This document shows positions 8,799-17,696 of a stretch of 49,050 nt of DNA, in pieces. Origin of the DNA: Bdellovibrio sp. (lineage in GTDB: Bacteria; Myxococcota; SpSt-1050). How positions within the stretch are numbered: the stretch's first letter is position 1; every line of letters starts with the position of its first letter. The stretch lies in assembly GCA_020725805.1 (NCBI GenBank), contig DYEF01000076.1, positions 1 through 49,050 of the forward strand. Direction: 5' to 3'. Under the pieces are notes generated by a model. It searched no databases, was not told the DNA's origin, and was given only the letters and a program-made list of their open reading frames with translations. The translations under genes and the position numbers were made by a program.

Positions 8799-9242
8799 TT
8801 ATTTGACCTCTATCTCTATGGCCTTGCTCTTCTTCTCTTCGGTCTTGGGGATTGTCAGGGTGAGGACTCCGTCCTTGTACTCGGCGGAAATCTTTGAGGC
8901 ATCGACATTGTCAGGAAGAGTAAAGCTCCTGCAGAACTGTCCGTAGACCCTCTCGAGCCTGTAGAACTTTCCGTCCTTCTTCTCTTCCTTCTCGGACTTC
9001 CTCTCGCCGCTGATAGTCAGAACATCATCCTCAACACTGACCTTAATATCCTTCTGATTCATCCCGGGCAGATCAGCCTTGAGATAGATGTTCTTACCGT
9101 CTTCGGTGATATCAACGGCAGGACCCCACGCCTTTTCAATGCCCCTCTCAAAAGTCTCACCGAAGAAGTCCTCAAAAAGCCTGTTAATCTCTCTCTGAAT
9201 CCCTGTCAGTTCCCTTACAGGATTGAATCTTGCCAGCATCAT
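8799..9242 (-). CDS. Hsp20/alpha-crystallin family small heat shock protein
   Basis: A 147-residue ATP-independent holdase chaperone that should bind unfolding proteins in the cytosol as large oligomers. The N-terminal arm is short and amphipathic (QREINRLFEDFFGE). The alpha-crystallin domain spans about residues 40-135, with DLPGMNQKDIKVSVEDDVLTISG, of which the key part is GMNQKDIKVSVEDDVL, and the A-x-x-x-n-GVL motif (SAEYKDGVLTLTIPK). The C-terminal tail has an I-x-I motif (IEIEV) used for oligomer assembly. A strong AAGGAGG precedes two consecutive ATG codons; the first is used here. The gene is monocistronic with its own promoter and terminator. No CIRCE element is visible upstream. Confidence 0.95.
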   Translation of the reverse strand: MMLARFNPVRELTGIQREINRLFEDFFGETFERGIEKAWGPAVDITEDGKNIYLKADLPGMNQKDIKVSVEDDVLTISGERKSEKEEKKDGKFYRLERVYGQFCRSFTLPDNVDASKISAEYKDGVLTLTIPKTEEKKSKAIEIEVK

Positions 9243-9279
9243 ATCTGTTACCTCCTTTCATCTCTTAATTTCTGAATAA

Positions 9280-9307
9280 AATTTAATCACACTTTTCACT
9301 CTGTCAA
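9280..9307 (-). promoter_or_regulatory. Sigma-70-like promoter of hsp20
   Basis: On the minus strand a consensus TTGACA (9307-9302) is followed by a 16-base spacer and TAAATT (9285-9280), with the AAGGAGG leader downstream. It reads as a housekeeping promoter rather than a heat-shock sigma-factor promoter, which suggests basal expression. Confidence 0.6.
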
Positions 9308-9324
9308 TACCCCCTTTACAGCAG

Positions 9325-9353
9325 AAAAAAAAGAGCGGAGATAGACTCCGCTC
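9325..9353 (-). terminator. Rho-independent terminator of the PQQ/PPC lipoprotein operon
   Basis: On the minus strand GAGCGGAG, a 5-base loop and CTCCGCTC form a perfect 8-base stem (9353-9333), followed at once by eight T residues (9332-9325). It starts 30 bases after the stop codon of the 1070-residue lipoprotein gene. Confidence 0.93.
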
Positions 9354-9382
9354 TCATATCAGAATTTAATGTAATCCGGATA

Positions 9383-12300
9383 TTATTTTATTATGATATC
9401 AAGCCTGTAACCTGTTCCGGGCAGATTGCCGTAACCGGTTTCGGCCTGCACATCAATGTAATAATCTCCGTCGGCCGGAATCTCAAAGTCAGCAATTTTG
9501 GAATAGTAATTATCCCAAGTCATATCCTGATTGCTTTCAAGCTCGTCTCCGTTAGAATCGAAGAGAATAAGAGTGGTATCTCCCACCTCCGGTTCAAATC
9601 CGGCAGATGTAATGAGTGTAATTTTCTGACCCTGCTTCAGGGATATCATAAAATAGTCATCCAGATCATTATCACCTGCACCCTGTTCGTATTTGAGGAA
9701 GCCAAATACAGAAATCTTATTCTCATTCTGCGGCAACGGATTCGCATCAGAAATATCATTATTGGGTTCTGATTCAAACAATGCATATCCATCTACAAAA
9801 GGAATATTATCAGTCCTGACTCCCGGAGAATATAATGCACCATTAGCCAGAGAGGCATTCTTGTGCTTTACAAAATTACCGGTAATATCCGGGTCTCTTG
9901 TAAATGAGGTATTCTCATTCTGTTCGGCTGCATTATATGTAACTTTTGTGATTTCTGTCTGTCCTTTATTCAGAGATATATCTGCCATAGCCACAATATC
10001 CGCAGGTATTGCAAGTCCGTTTCTGGCCACAAAGAGCTTTGCTCCGCCGAAATACCCTGCCGGACTCCCGCCGCCAAAGACAAGGGCTGCTGTCTTTGCG
10101 GAAATGACGGTTCCGCAGGGGAATTTGATCTTCGAAGTACCCGAAACCTTCAGTTCAACCAGTTCAATAAGGAGGTCTTTATCCGTCGGATTTACTATCT
10201 CCACAAACTGGTCACCCGAATCCGCAGTTCCGTCGATATTTACATCATCCTTTGCATAGGCATAGAACTCGTTGATAACAAGTTCACCTGCCTGAGGCAC
10301 AGCGGTATTCGAAGGCAGGCAGCCGCTTATTAACTCAAACTCCATAATATAACTACCGCTGACTGGGCCGTAATCAGTCTGTGGTCCTACCATAACATAG
10401 AATGTCCCGTCATACGGAATAGCCCAGCCATATATGGCTGAATAATAGGAGTTGCCGTAATCCTCGTTACCTGCAAGCACATTTCCGTCAGAATCAAGTA
10501 TATACAGAACCGTATCATATACCTCAGGGGCAGCACCACCAAGCAATGCTACATTCAGGACCTGACCGACACTGCCGGTAAACTTATACATATCAGCCAG
10601 ATCGTCTGAGCCTTTGCCGTCTCCGTCTACCGTTCCGAAGTATAATGAATGATTTTCCTTTATTTCGTTCGCGTTATTTAGTTCATCATTGGGTTCTGTT
10701 TCATTGTAATATGGCAGGCTTTCCTTCTTGATGTCTATTGTGTATTTGAAAGCCACTCCGCCCTCTCCGTTGTAATCGAGAATTGCTACTAAATAATTGG
10801 AAGGTGCCGCTGTAATTCTGGTAAGAGTTGCCTTTTTCAAAGCGTCCTGTTCGTCTCCTGCTGTCCCGTCCAGAACCTGATATGTATCTGCATTATACAG
10901 CACAATATAAGGTACAAATGCAGGGTCAGCGCCACTTGCCTGATATACATTAACCGTGAACTTATCACCCTTTACACCGTTGAACTTATAGAACTTATAC
11001 GCACCTGCCGGGTCAAGTGAACCGGTATCCGAATAAGGCATAGACGAGGCAGTCTTCGAAACCAGCGATATCTTTTCGGATTTGAGAGTATATTTATAAT
11101 CGGCACCACCAACCGGGTCGGGATTGTCAGATGTATTTCTGGTATCCATTACAAATACAAAGTATTTTCCATCCTCTGATATCAGAGCCTCAACCATCGG
11201 GTCCTTACCTTTGGAATTATCGTTCAGATTGATTGCTGCAGGCCACGGACCAAACGGGGTATCGATCACCTGATAAACCACAAGATATGCATCGAGCGGA
11301 GATGCAGGACTCCCGTTCTCGGCAACGATAGTGAATCTGTATAAATCTCCGGCCTTTGCATAGAAATAATAATTATCCACGTCACCTACCTTAATTGGAT
11401 TGCCATTTTCATCCTCACCATCTTTTGGTTCACCGATAACTCCCTTTGTCTCGGACGGGATTCTCAGGGCCGAGGCATTAAGATACGTATCGTTTGGTTC
11501 AACCTCCTCATCCATCTTCATAAAATCCACATCGAGGTCATAATCTGTCTTCTGTTTGGTATAAAAAGTAGATTCAACAACGATATAGAAATTGCCTGCC
11601 CCGCCGGTATAAGCAAGCAGTAGTGAATCAATAATTCCATTATTCGGATCAATATTATCTGCTATCTCTATGAGTTTCTTCCTGCCGGCGTCGAACAGCG
11701 TAATTACTGTATCGATTTCGGAAGGTTCTTCAAGCCTCATAGCAGTGGTCTCGGCTTTCATATATTTTTCCTCTGTAACATTGAAGGCAAACATATCAGG
11801 CTTATCAATAGCCATCGCTTTGGAAACCTTCTTCGGCACAGATGAAAGGTCAAGCGTCTCCGAAGTCAAGGTCGAATATCTGATAGTAAGTGTGTATTTA
11901 TACTTATCTCCGCCTACATTTGCAGGGCTATTTCCGAAGTTGGTATACTCACCTACTACTGCAATATATTTTCCGTCTTTCGGGATAAAGACGGTCATTC
12001 CGGCATTCAGGTCGTTATCAATATTCATAAGTGCGGCCCTGTAATAGAAATTCCCGCCGGAATCCTTATCAACCAGAATAACAACCGGTACAATATCCAT
12101 ATTCTCAAGCGCCTTTGCCTCGAGCCTCAGAATATCGCCGGCCTTTGCATCGAACTCAAAGAAATCGAAATCATTCATATATTCGTCCCAGTCCGGGTCA
12201 TAAACGGGTTCATCTATCTGTCCGCTGATCTCTGCATTCAGTTCGACTTTATTGGGTTCGGCAAACGAGTTGGGTTCCTCTTCGTTGTACTTATTCTCCT

Positions 12301-12595
12301 TCGGACCGATATCCTCCACTACGTCAGCACCTGTATCATCGGTAACATCAATCCCTGCATCAGGTGTTACATCTTCTGTCACATCAGGCATTACATCTTC
12401 TGTGGCATCCGGTTCGATATCCGGCGAAACATCCTTGCCGGCATCAGGCTTACCCGTATCGGATATGGTATCCGTAATAATTACATCGGTTCCGGACACA
12501 TCATTCCCCTTGTTGTCATCACCTCCGTCATCGCTGCAGGCATAGGCAAAAAGCGACAACAACAGCGCCAAAACAAACAGATACTTTCTTGTCAT
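9383..12595 (-). CDS. Large multi-domain lipoprotein with PPC-like modules and a lamin-tail domain
   Basis: A 1070-residue predicted surface or periplasmic lipoprotein. The signal peptide ends at lipobox Cys20 (LFAYAC), followed by SDDGGDD and about 80 residues of Asp/Thr/Pro/Val linker that includes an eight-residue repeat. Beta-sandwich modules of the bacterial pre-peptidase C-terminal (PPC) type follow; their EPN-type starts are seen near residues 107, 362, 635 and 943, each with Asp-rich D-x-D-x-F/Y strands. A lamin-tail domain (VINEFYAYAKDD ... QFVEIVNPTDKDL) lies near residues 770-890. PPC modules are usually carbohydrate- or protein-binding appendages, and no protease or other enzyme domain is present, so an adhesive or structural role is inferred. 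AGGAGGAG lies just before the ATG. It follows the PQQ propeller gene by 23 bases. Confidence 0.85.
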   Translation of the reverse strand: MTRKYLFVLALLLSLFAYACSDDGGDDNKGNDVSGTDVIITDTISDTGKPDAGKDVSPDIEPDATEDVMPDVTEDVTPDAGIDVTDDTGADVVEDIGPKENKYNEEEPNSFAEPNKVELNAEISGQIDEPVYDPDWDEYMNDFDFFEFDAKAGDILRLEAKALENMDIVPVVILVDKDSGGNFYYRAALMNIDNDLNAGMTVFIPKDGKYIAVVGEYTNFGNSPANVGGDKYKYTLTIRYSTLTSETLDLSSVPKKVSKAMAIDKPDMFAFNVTEEKYMKAETTAMRLEEPSEIDTVITLFDAGRKKLIEIADNIDPNNGIIDSLLLAYTGGAGNFYIVVESTFYTKQKTDYDLDVDFMKMDEEVEPNDTYLNASALRIPSETKGVIGEPKDGEDENGNPIKVGDVDNYYFYAKAGDLYRFTIVAENGSPASPLDAYLVVYQVIDTPFGPWPAAINLNDNSKGKDPMVEALISEDGKYFVFVMDTRNTSDNPDPVGGADYKYTLKSEKISLVSKTASSMPYSDTGSLDPAGAYKFYKFNGVKGDKFTVNVYQASGADPAFVPYIVLYNADTYQVLDGTAGDEQDALKKATLTRITAAPSNYLVAILDYNGEGGVAFKYTIDIKKESLPYYNETEPNDELNNANEIKENHSLYFGTVDGDGKGSDDLADMYKFTGSVGQVLNVALLGGAAPEVYDTVLYILDSDGNVLAGNEDYGNSYYSAIYGWAIPYDGTFYVMVGPQTDYGPVSGSYIMEFELISGCLPSNTAVPQAGELVINEFYAYAKDDVNIDGTADSGDQFVEIVNPTDKDLLIELVELKVSGTSKIKFPCGTVISAKTAALVFGGGSPAGYFGGAKLFVARNGLAIPADIVAMADISLNKGQTEITKVTYNAAEQNENTSFTRDPDITGNFVKHKNASLANGALYSPGVRTDNIPFVDGYALFESEPNNDISDANPLPQNENKISVFGFLKYEQGAGDNDLDDYFMISLKQGQKITLITSAGFEPEVGDTTLILFDSNGDELESNQDMTWDNYYSKIADFEIPADGDYYIDVQAETGYGNLPGTGYRLDIIIK
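12341..12412 (-). repeat. Imperfect 24-base tandem repeat encoding an acidic octapeptide
   Basis: Three units of 24 bases encode PDATEDVM, PDVTEDVT and PDAGIDVT (residues 62-85) inside the acidic linker of the large lipoprotein. Related D-V-x-P-D text flanks them. The length could vary between strains by slippage or recombination. Confidence 0.7.
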
Positions 12596-12618
12596 AGAAC
12601 TCCTCCTAAAAATGGTTC

Positions 12619-13737
12619 CTAAAAATTAATCTTAAAGGCGTATGTAAATCTATCCGTCGAGGTAATATATACAATATTTCCTTCCACTACCGGATCAGAT
12701 TCAATCTTGCCACCTGTCTTATATTCAAAGACGGACTTCATTGCCTCCCTGTCGATAAAATAAACAGTCCCGTCTCCCTGTCCGCCGGCAAAGATCACCA
12801 GATTCTTATATATTGCAGGAATAGATATAACAGGACCGGCTGCCATGAACTTTGCTGTCATTTTGCCTGTATTTTTGTCAATAATATACATATTCTTATC
12901 ATTTGAACCAAAATATATTTTATCCCCTTCAATTCTGGGAGATGAATTTATCCAGCCCTGAGTTTCAAATTTAAAATATACCTTCTTCCCTTCCTTTGCA
13001 TCTATTGCATAGAGATGCTTATCATTTGAACCGAAATATACAATCCCGTTTTCAACGACCGGAGAAGACGTAACTGCATCTTCGGTCCTGAATCTGAAGA
13101 CCATTGTTCCGTCATTGATATTGACAGCATACAGGTGATTATCCAGATTACCCACATACAATATATCTCCGTCAATAAACGGTGATGAGTAGCTGAATTC
13201 ACCCACTTTCAGGTCTTCTGCAAGATTACCAATATCCTTCCCCTCGGATTTAAGGGCCGCAACCTTTTCGTTGTGAGAAGCAGGGAATTTCCATACTACT
13301 TCCTTGTTTGCTATCTTAAGGGCGTATAAATTGCCGTCATAACTTGTAAAATAAACAATATCACCTTTTACCACAGGGTCAGACTTTATTGCCCTTCTTG
13401 TGGTAAATTTCCAGGATTCCTTACCCATTGAATCAACGGCATAAAAGTTGTAGTTTATCGAACCAAAGAGGATCTTCCCCTGTCCATATTTCGGGGCAGA
13501 AATAATATTCATACCGACATTATAGCTCCACCTTGGCTCACCTGTCTTCTTATTTAGCGCCGTGAGATAGCCGTCCTCATTTCCGAAGATGAGCAGGTCA
13601 TCCAGAATCAGCGGAGTCGAATAACTGGGAGACTGACCCAGATACTTCCAGAGCAGTTCGACCGGCTGATTCTTCTTGCAGGAAAAGCCAATAATCATAA
13701 AAAAGACCAGAAAAACCGCTAAAAATACTTTCTTCAT
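12619..13737 (-). CDS. BamB-like PQQ-repeat beta-propeller lipoprotein
   Basis: A 372-residue lipoprotein (lipobox ending at Cys20, MIIGFSC) made of seven or eight PQQ-type beta-propeller blades. Recurrent blade text includes LLIFGNEDGYLTALNKKTGE, VYFTSYDGNLYALK, LYVGNLDNHLYAVN, VYFGSNDKHLYAID and IYFGSNDKNMYIID. The fold and lipoprotein nature match BamB, the outer-membrane-assembly scaffold. However, PQQ propellers of this kind are also common as binding proteins, and no bam gene is nearby. The residues after the Cys are KK rather than SDD, so no acidic linker is present. It is the first gene of a two-gene operon with the PPC/lamin-tail lipoprotein. TAGGA precedes the ATG. Confidence 0.8.
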   Translation of the reverse strand: MKKVFLAVFLVFFMIIGFSCKKNQPVELLWKYLGQSPSYSTPLILDDLLIFGNEDGYLTALNKKTGEPRWSYNVGMNIISAPKYGQGKILFGSINYNFYAVDSMGKESWKFTTRRAIKSDPVVKGDIVYFTSYDGNLYALKIANKEVVWKFPASHNEKVAALKSEGKDIGNLAEDLKVGEFSYSSPFIDGDILYVGNLDNHLYAVNINDGTMVFRFRTEDAVTSSPVVENGIVYFGSNDKHLYAIDAKEGKKVYFKFETQGWINSSPRIEGDKIYFGSNDKNMYIIDKNTGKMTAKFMAAGPVISIPAIYKNLVIFAGGQGDGTVYFIDREAMKSVFEYKTGGKIESDPVVEGNIVYITSTDRFTYAFKINF

Positions 13738-13770
13738 ATTCCTACCATCCCTTTAAAAGTGTTCAGCAGA

Positions 13771-13799
13771 CTTTTAATATTATATTTCCGAATTGTCAA
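13771..13799 (-). promoter_or_regulatory. Promoter of the PQQ/PPC lipoprotein operon
   Basis: On the minus strand a consensus TTGACA (13799-13794) is followed by a 17-base spacer and TAAAAG (13776-13771). It is 34 bases before the ATG of the PQQ propeller gene. A TATAAT inside the spacer is too close to the -35 box to pair with it. Confidence 0.5.
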
Positions 13800-13941
13800 T
13801 ATTATTGTGCAAACTTTATCAACCTGACATTTTCAGCTTTATATAACGGGTCAGCCTTAGGCTGCGGCCGGAGACCGGATTTACTCCTAAACATTCAGAT
13901 ACCCCTTCCTGTAAATTATCCTGCCGGGCCGTTCATTTTAT

Positions 13942-13969
13942 TTGACTTTTTACCTTATGATTATAATAT
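13942..13969 (+). promoter_or_regulatory. Promoter of lepA
   Basis: TTGACT (13942-13947), a 16-base spacer and TAATAT (13964-13969); an overlapping TATAAT at 13962-13967 would give a 14-base spacer. The lepA ATG follows 31 bases later without a clear Shine-Dalgarno sequence. Confidence 0.55.
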
Positions 13970-14000
13970 TGCGTGGCTTATTTTATAGCAATGGTATTAC

Positions 14001-15812
14001 ATGAATCAGAATTATATCAGAAACTTTTGCATTATTGCTCACATTGACCACGGCAAATCGACGCTTGCCGACAGAATACTGAATCTCACAGGCGCCATAA
14101 GCGAGAGAGAGATGAGGGAGCAGTTTCTGGATTCAATGGATATAGAGCGTGAAAGAGGCATTACCATCAAGGCAAGTGCGGTCAGACTGAATTACAGGGC
14201 AAAAGACGGAAATGAATACATATTTAACCTGATCGATACGCCCGGACATGTAGACTTCTCCTACGAGGTTTCAAGGGCGCTCAAGGCCTGTGAAGGGGCT
14301 ATTCTGGTCGTTGACGCTTCTCAGGGAGTGGAGGCCCAGACAGTGTCGAATGTATATCAGGCCATAGAGAACGACCTGACGATTCTGCCTGTCATAAATA
14401 AAATCGACCTCCCGAGTATCGATATAGATATGTGCCTGAGACAACTCGAGAACGATATCGGAATCGATACAGCAGGACATATAAAAGTCAGTGCCAAATC
14501 AGGACTGAATGTGGATATCCTTCTCGAAGAGATTGTGAGACAGATTCCTCCCCCGAAAGGTTCGGAGGAGAAGCCGCTCAGGGCCCTCATCTTCGACAGC
14601 TGGTTCGACAATTACAAGGGTGTGATAGTCCTGATAAGGGTCTTCGACGGAATTATCAGAAAGGGCACAAAAATCAGACTGATGTCCAATGGTAAGAGCT
14701 TCGAGGTAATGGACGTAGGAGTTATGACCCCATACCAGAAATTTGTCGACTCCCTCTCCGCCGGTGAGGTGGGCTTTATCTCTGCCAATATCAAGGATAT
14801 TAAGGACGCCCGCGTCGGTGATACCATTACGTATGATGAGAATCCTGCCGATACTCCGCTTGCGGGATTCAAGGAAAGCAAACCGATGGTATTTGCCGGC
14901 TTCTATCCTGTCGAGGCACAGAAATACAATCAGCTAAGGGATGCCGTTGAAAAACTCAAACTGAATGATGCAAGTTTTGTCTTCGAACCGGAAAACTCAC
15001 AGGCTCTCGGGCTCGGTTTCAGATGCGGTTTTCTGGGACTTCTGCATATGGAAGTAATAAAGGAGAGACTCGAGCGGGAATACGGACTCGACCTGATATC
15101 TACTGCTCCGAACGTCGTTTACGAAATTCTTACTACAAAAGATGAAAAGATCGTAATTGATTCGCCATCGAAGATGCCGCCCTCCCAGTTTATAAAATCC
15201 ATTTTCGAACCTGTCATTCTTGCAACGATACATATTCCTTCCGAATACATCGGCGCCGTCCTGAAATTATGCGAGGAGAGAAGAGGCGTTCAGAAATCCA
15301 TCGACTATCTGGCCCAGAACAGGGTGGCAATAAAATATGAAATGCCGCTTGCAGAGATTATCTTTGACTTCTATGACAGACTGAAGACGGTTACAAGGGG
15401 ATACGGTTCACTTGACTACGAATTCATCGGTTATAAGGAAGGAGAACTCGTCAAGGTCGATATCCTCCTAAACGGTGATATCGTGGATGCCCTCTCGATT
15501 ATAGTCCACAAGGATTTTGCATACCGCAGGTCGAGGGAGCTCGTGCATAAAATAAGGGGTGTAATCCCGAGACATCAGTTCGAAATCGCAGTTCAGGCGG
15601 CAATCGGCTCGAGGGTTATTGCAAGGGAATCCATCAAGGCCTTCAGAAAGGACGTCCTTGCAAAGTGTTATGGCGGAGATGTAACCAGAAAGAGGAAGCT
15701 GCTCGAAAAGCAGAAAGAGGGGAAGAAGAAGATGAAGCAGGTCGGCAGAATAGAGATTCCGCAGGAGGCATTTCTGGCTGTCCTCTCCACGGACGAGCCG
15801 GAGGAAGAATAA
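14001..15812 (+). CDS. lepA: Elongation factor 4 (LepA), ribosome back-translocating GTPase
   Basis: LepA is a ribosome-bound GTPase that acts on stalled or mistranslocated ribosomes and affects initiation and assembly. The 603-residue length is standard. Visible GTPase motifs are AHIDHGKST (G1, residues 13-21), a switch region with [20 protein letters not shown] (G3) and NKIDLP (G4). The LepA-specific C-terminal domain is present, with [20 protein letters not shown], here cut to [18 protein letters not shown], and [17 protein letters not shown]. The start at 14001 gives the family N-terminus ([14 protein letters not shown]), though the upstream bases lack an obvious ribosome-binding site. 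The stop codon overlaps the lepB start (TAATG), a widely conserved arrangement that couples the two. Confidence 0.98.
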   Translation: MNQNYIRNFCIIAHIDHGKSTLADRILNLTGAISEREMREQFLDSMDIERERGITIKASAVRLNYRAKDGNEYIFNLIDTPGHVDFSYEVSRALKACEGAILVVDASQGVEAQTVSNVYQAIENDLTILPVINKIDLPSIDIDMCLRQLENDIGIDTAGHIKVSAKSGLNVDILLEEIVRQIPPPKGSEEKPLRALIFDSWFDNYKGVIVLIRVFDGIIRKGTKIRLMSNGKSFEVMDVGVMTPYQKFVDSLSAGEVGFISANIKDIKDARVGDTITYDENPADTPLAGFKESKPMVFAGFYPVEAQKYNQLRDAVEKLKLNDASFVFEPENSQALGLGFRCGFLGLLHMEVIKERLEREYGLDLISTAPNVVYEILTTKDEKIVIDSPSKMPPSQFIKSIFEPVILATIHIPSEYIGAVLKLCEERRGVQKSIDYLAQNRVAIKYEMPLAEIIFDFYDRLKTVTRGYGSLDYEFIGYKEGELVKVDILLNGDIVDALSIIVHKDFAYRRSRELVHKIRGVIPRHQFEIAVQAAIGSRVIARESIKAFRKDVLAKCYGGDVTRKRKLLEKQKEGKKKMKQVGRIEIPQEAFLAVLSTDEPEEE

Positions 15813-16732
15813 TGAACATCAGAAACTTTTACAAGAGATACAAGACCAAAAAGAGATTCAAGAAACTGAAAGAGCAGACCGAATGGATAATGAAACACAG
15901 GTCAGACAAACTTACGGAAGAACAGAGAGAAAAGACACAGGAATATATAGTCAGACTGAAGGAATTATATGAGTCTCAGGATTTTTCAAAATTCAGAGCC
16001 GAATTCGAGAAATTCAGTGACTTCTTCGAGAAGAATCTCGACAAATACAAAAAGGGAGTAATAAGGGAGAATCTCGAATCAATCCTCTGGGCGGCGGTAA
16101 TAGCCCTTTTTCTCAGGTCCTTTGTAATCGAGGCATACAAAATCCCCTCGGGCTCGATGATTCCCACACTCATTATCGGTGACCACCTCTTCGTCAATAA
16201 ATACATTTACGGGCTGAAGATACCGTTCACATTCATCAAATTCTTCGACACCAGAAAACCTAAGCGCGGAGAAATAGTGATATTCACCAAACCGGAAGAA
16301 GGGAAAGACTTCATCAAAAGGGTTATAGGTGTGGAAGGGGACACGGTCGAGGTCCGCGGACACGACGTATATGTAAACGGGGAACTGCTCAAAAAGGAGT
16401 ATGTGGATGAATACGAATACCCCGAATATGACGAATTTTCGGGGGAATATAGAAAAATTCGTACACAGAGGTATCTGGAGACGATCGAGGGGATAAAACA
16501 CTACATAATTCTCAGGCCTGATTCCCCTCTTATGGGTTACGGAGACGGTATTTATAAAATAGAGAAGGATTCGGTCTTTGTTATGGGAGACAACAGGGAC
16601 AACAGTTCGGACTCGAGATTCTGGGGTACAGTAAAGCTAAAACAGATAAAAGGGAGGGCGATGTTTATCTGGTGGTCGTGGGGCGGTGGACAGGGCATTC
16701 AGTTCAAACGCATATTCCAGTGGATTGAATGA
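15812..16732 (+). CDS. lepB: Signal peptidase I
   Basis: A 306-residue inner-membrane Ser/Lys protease that removes signal peptides from exported proteins. A transmembrane helix (about residues 88-106) is followed by the catalytic Ser115 in PSGSMIPTL. The general base is probably Lys169 in FIKRVIG, and the GDNRDNSSDSRFWG box lies near the C-terminus. An 85-residue, strongly charged and probably helical segment precedes the helix (KKRFKKLKEQTEWIMK and later). This is longer than the short cytoplasmic tail of many signal peptidases. The ATG shares a base with the lepA stop, so translation is coupled. Many lipoproteins in the window would instead need signal peptidase II, which is not encoded here. 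Confidence 0.96.
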   Translation: MNIRNFYKRYKTKKRFKKLKEQTEWIMKHRSDKLTEEQREKTQEYIVRLKELYESQDFSKFRAEFEKFSDFFEKNLDKYKKGVIRENLESILWAAVIALFLRSFVIEAYKIPSGSMIPTLIIGDHLFVNKYIYGLKIPFTFIKFFDTRKPKRGEIVIFTKPEEGKDFIKRVIGVEGDTVEVRGHDVYVNGELLKKEYVDEYEYPEYDEFSGEYRKIRTQRYLETIEGIKHYIILRPDSPLMGYGDGIYKIEKDSVFVMGDNRDNSSDSRFWGTVKLKQIKGRAMFIWWSWGGGQGIQFKRIFQWIE

Positions 16733-16742
16733 TGCAGAATTT

Positions 16743-16770
16743 TTGTTTTTTTTATATGAAGATATATAAT
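16743..16770 (+). promoter_or_regulatory. Promoter immediately before the MinD-like gene, possibly giving a near-leaderless mRNA
   Basis: TTGTTT (16743-16748), a 16-base spacer and a perfect TATAAT (16765-16770). The ATG at 16782 is only 11 bases downstream and no Shine-Dalgarno sequence is present, so transcription from here would leave a leader of about four or five bases. Confidence 0.45.
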
Positions 16771-16781
16771 GTAGTTCAGTA

Positions 16782-17696
16782 ATGACTGGCAGGAAGAGAC
16801 ATATCTTTGCATTCGGAGGCGGCAAGGGAGGAATCGGGAAATCCTTTCTCTCGGCAAATATTGCGGCATCGATAAGCCAGATGGGATACCGGACGGGACT
16901 GATAGATCTGGATCTGGGCGGTGCAAACCAGCACACATTTTTTGGTATCGACAGACCTCACAAAACTATAGATGATTTCATTGAGCACCGAACCAGAAAT
17001 TTCAGCGATATCCTTATCGATGTACCCGGTTATGATATTATGCTCGGTGCCGGCATTCAGAATGACCTCAAGGCCACCAACTTCAATGCAGGGCAGAAAG
17101 CCCGCCTCTTCTCGGCCATAAAGAGTCTTGATTTTGACTATATCATTATCGACATAGGCGCCGGAATGAGTATAAGCACACTGGATACCTTCAATATTGC
17201 ACCAAACGGGGTTCTGATTACATATCCGGAACCGACTGCCCTCGAGAACTGCTACAAATTCCTCAAGAGTGCCTTTCTGAGAGAACTCAGGGGAAAAGTA
17301 AAGGAGAAGGAACTCAAGGAACTCGTGGACAACATCTACGACGGTAAAATCATAATACCTGCGGGTATCAAGATAGTCGACTATTTCAACTCCGTGTACA
17401 GCGAACTTGCCGGAACAGCCATTGCGGTTATGAATCACCATAATTATTATTTTATTCTGAACAATGCCTCAGAGGAGGATATGGAGCTCCTCGAACATAT
17501 CCCCTATGCAATCCGGAGATTCTACGGTTTCGGTATTATTCCGCTGGGCGCTCTCGCAAACGATGAGAAGATTCGCGAATCCATCAGAAAGATGAGGCCG
17601 TATATTGAGATATTCCCTGATTCACCTACAACGCAGAAGATAAGGGAGATTGCTTCAAATATAGTCAACATTTCAGAAAGTTTATGCTATGATTGA
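16782..17696 (+). CDS. MinD/ParA-family (FlhG/Mrp-like) P-loop ATPase
   Basis: A 304-residue deviant-Walker ATPase. The KGGIGKS loop near residue 14 is followed by the LIDLDLGGANQHTFFG switch region (IDLDLGGAN) and a Walker B-like YIIIDIGAG. MinD and ParA relatives form ATP-dependent dimers that place cell-division sites, flagella, pili or chromosomes at a pole or mid-cell. The DLDLGGAN type text is closest to FlhG and MinD homologues found in deltaproteobacteria. The C-terminus is not a clear amphipathic membrane-targeting helix. The end overlaps the start of the J-like/HTH_25 gene by eight bases, so that protein is the probable partner. The cargo is unknown. Confidence 0.85.
   Translation: MTGRKRHIFAFGGGKGGIGKSFLSANIAASISQMGYRTGLIDLDLGGANQHTFFGIDRPHKTIDDFIEHRTRNFSDILIDVPGYDIMLGAGIQNDLKATNFNAGQKARLFSAIKSLDFDYIIIDIGAGMSISTLDTFNIAPNGVLITYPEPTALENCYKFLKSAFLRELRGKVKEKELKELVDNIYDGKIIIPAGIKIVDYFNSVYSELAGTAIAVMNHHNYYFILNNASEEDMELLEHIPYAIRRFYGFGIIPLGALANDEKIRESIRKMRPYIEIFPDSPTTQKIREIASNIVNISESLCYD

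Noticed and set aside
9243-9320. CIRCE or heat-shock sigma-factor control of hsp20
   Set aside because: No TTAGCACTC-N9-GAGTGCTAA repeat or heat-shock-type promoter is present; a standard TTGACA promoter explains the region.
9693-10259. A 188-codon open frame on the plus strand
   Set aside because: It is antisense to the PPC/lamin-tail lipoprotein gene; its Ser/Phe-rich product is typical of a shadow frame.
13852-13876. Short GC-rich inverted repeats (CAGCC/GGCTG and CCGG/CCGG) upstream of lepA
   Set aside because: The arms are only four or five bases and match no known riboswitch or leader; no gene is nearby on the minus strand end.
16776-17441. A 221-codon open frame on the minus strand
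   Set aside because: It is antisense to the MinD-like ATPase gene and has no promoter, ribosome-binding site or recognisable motif.
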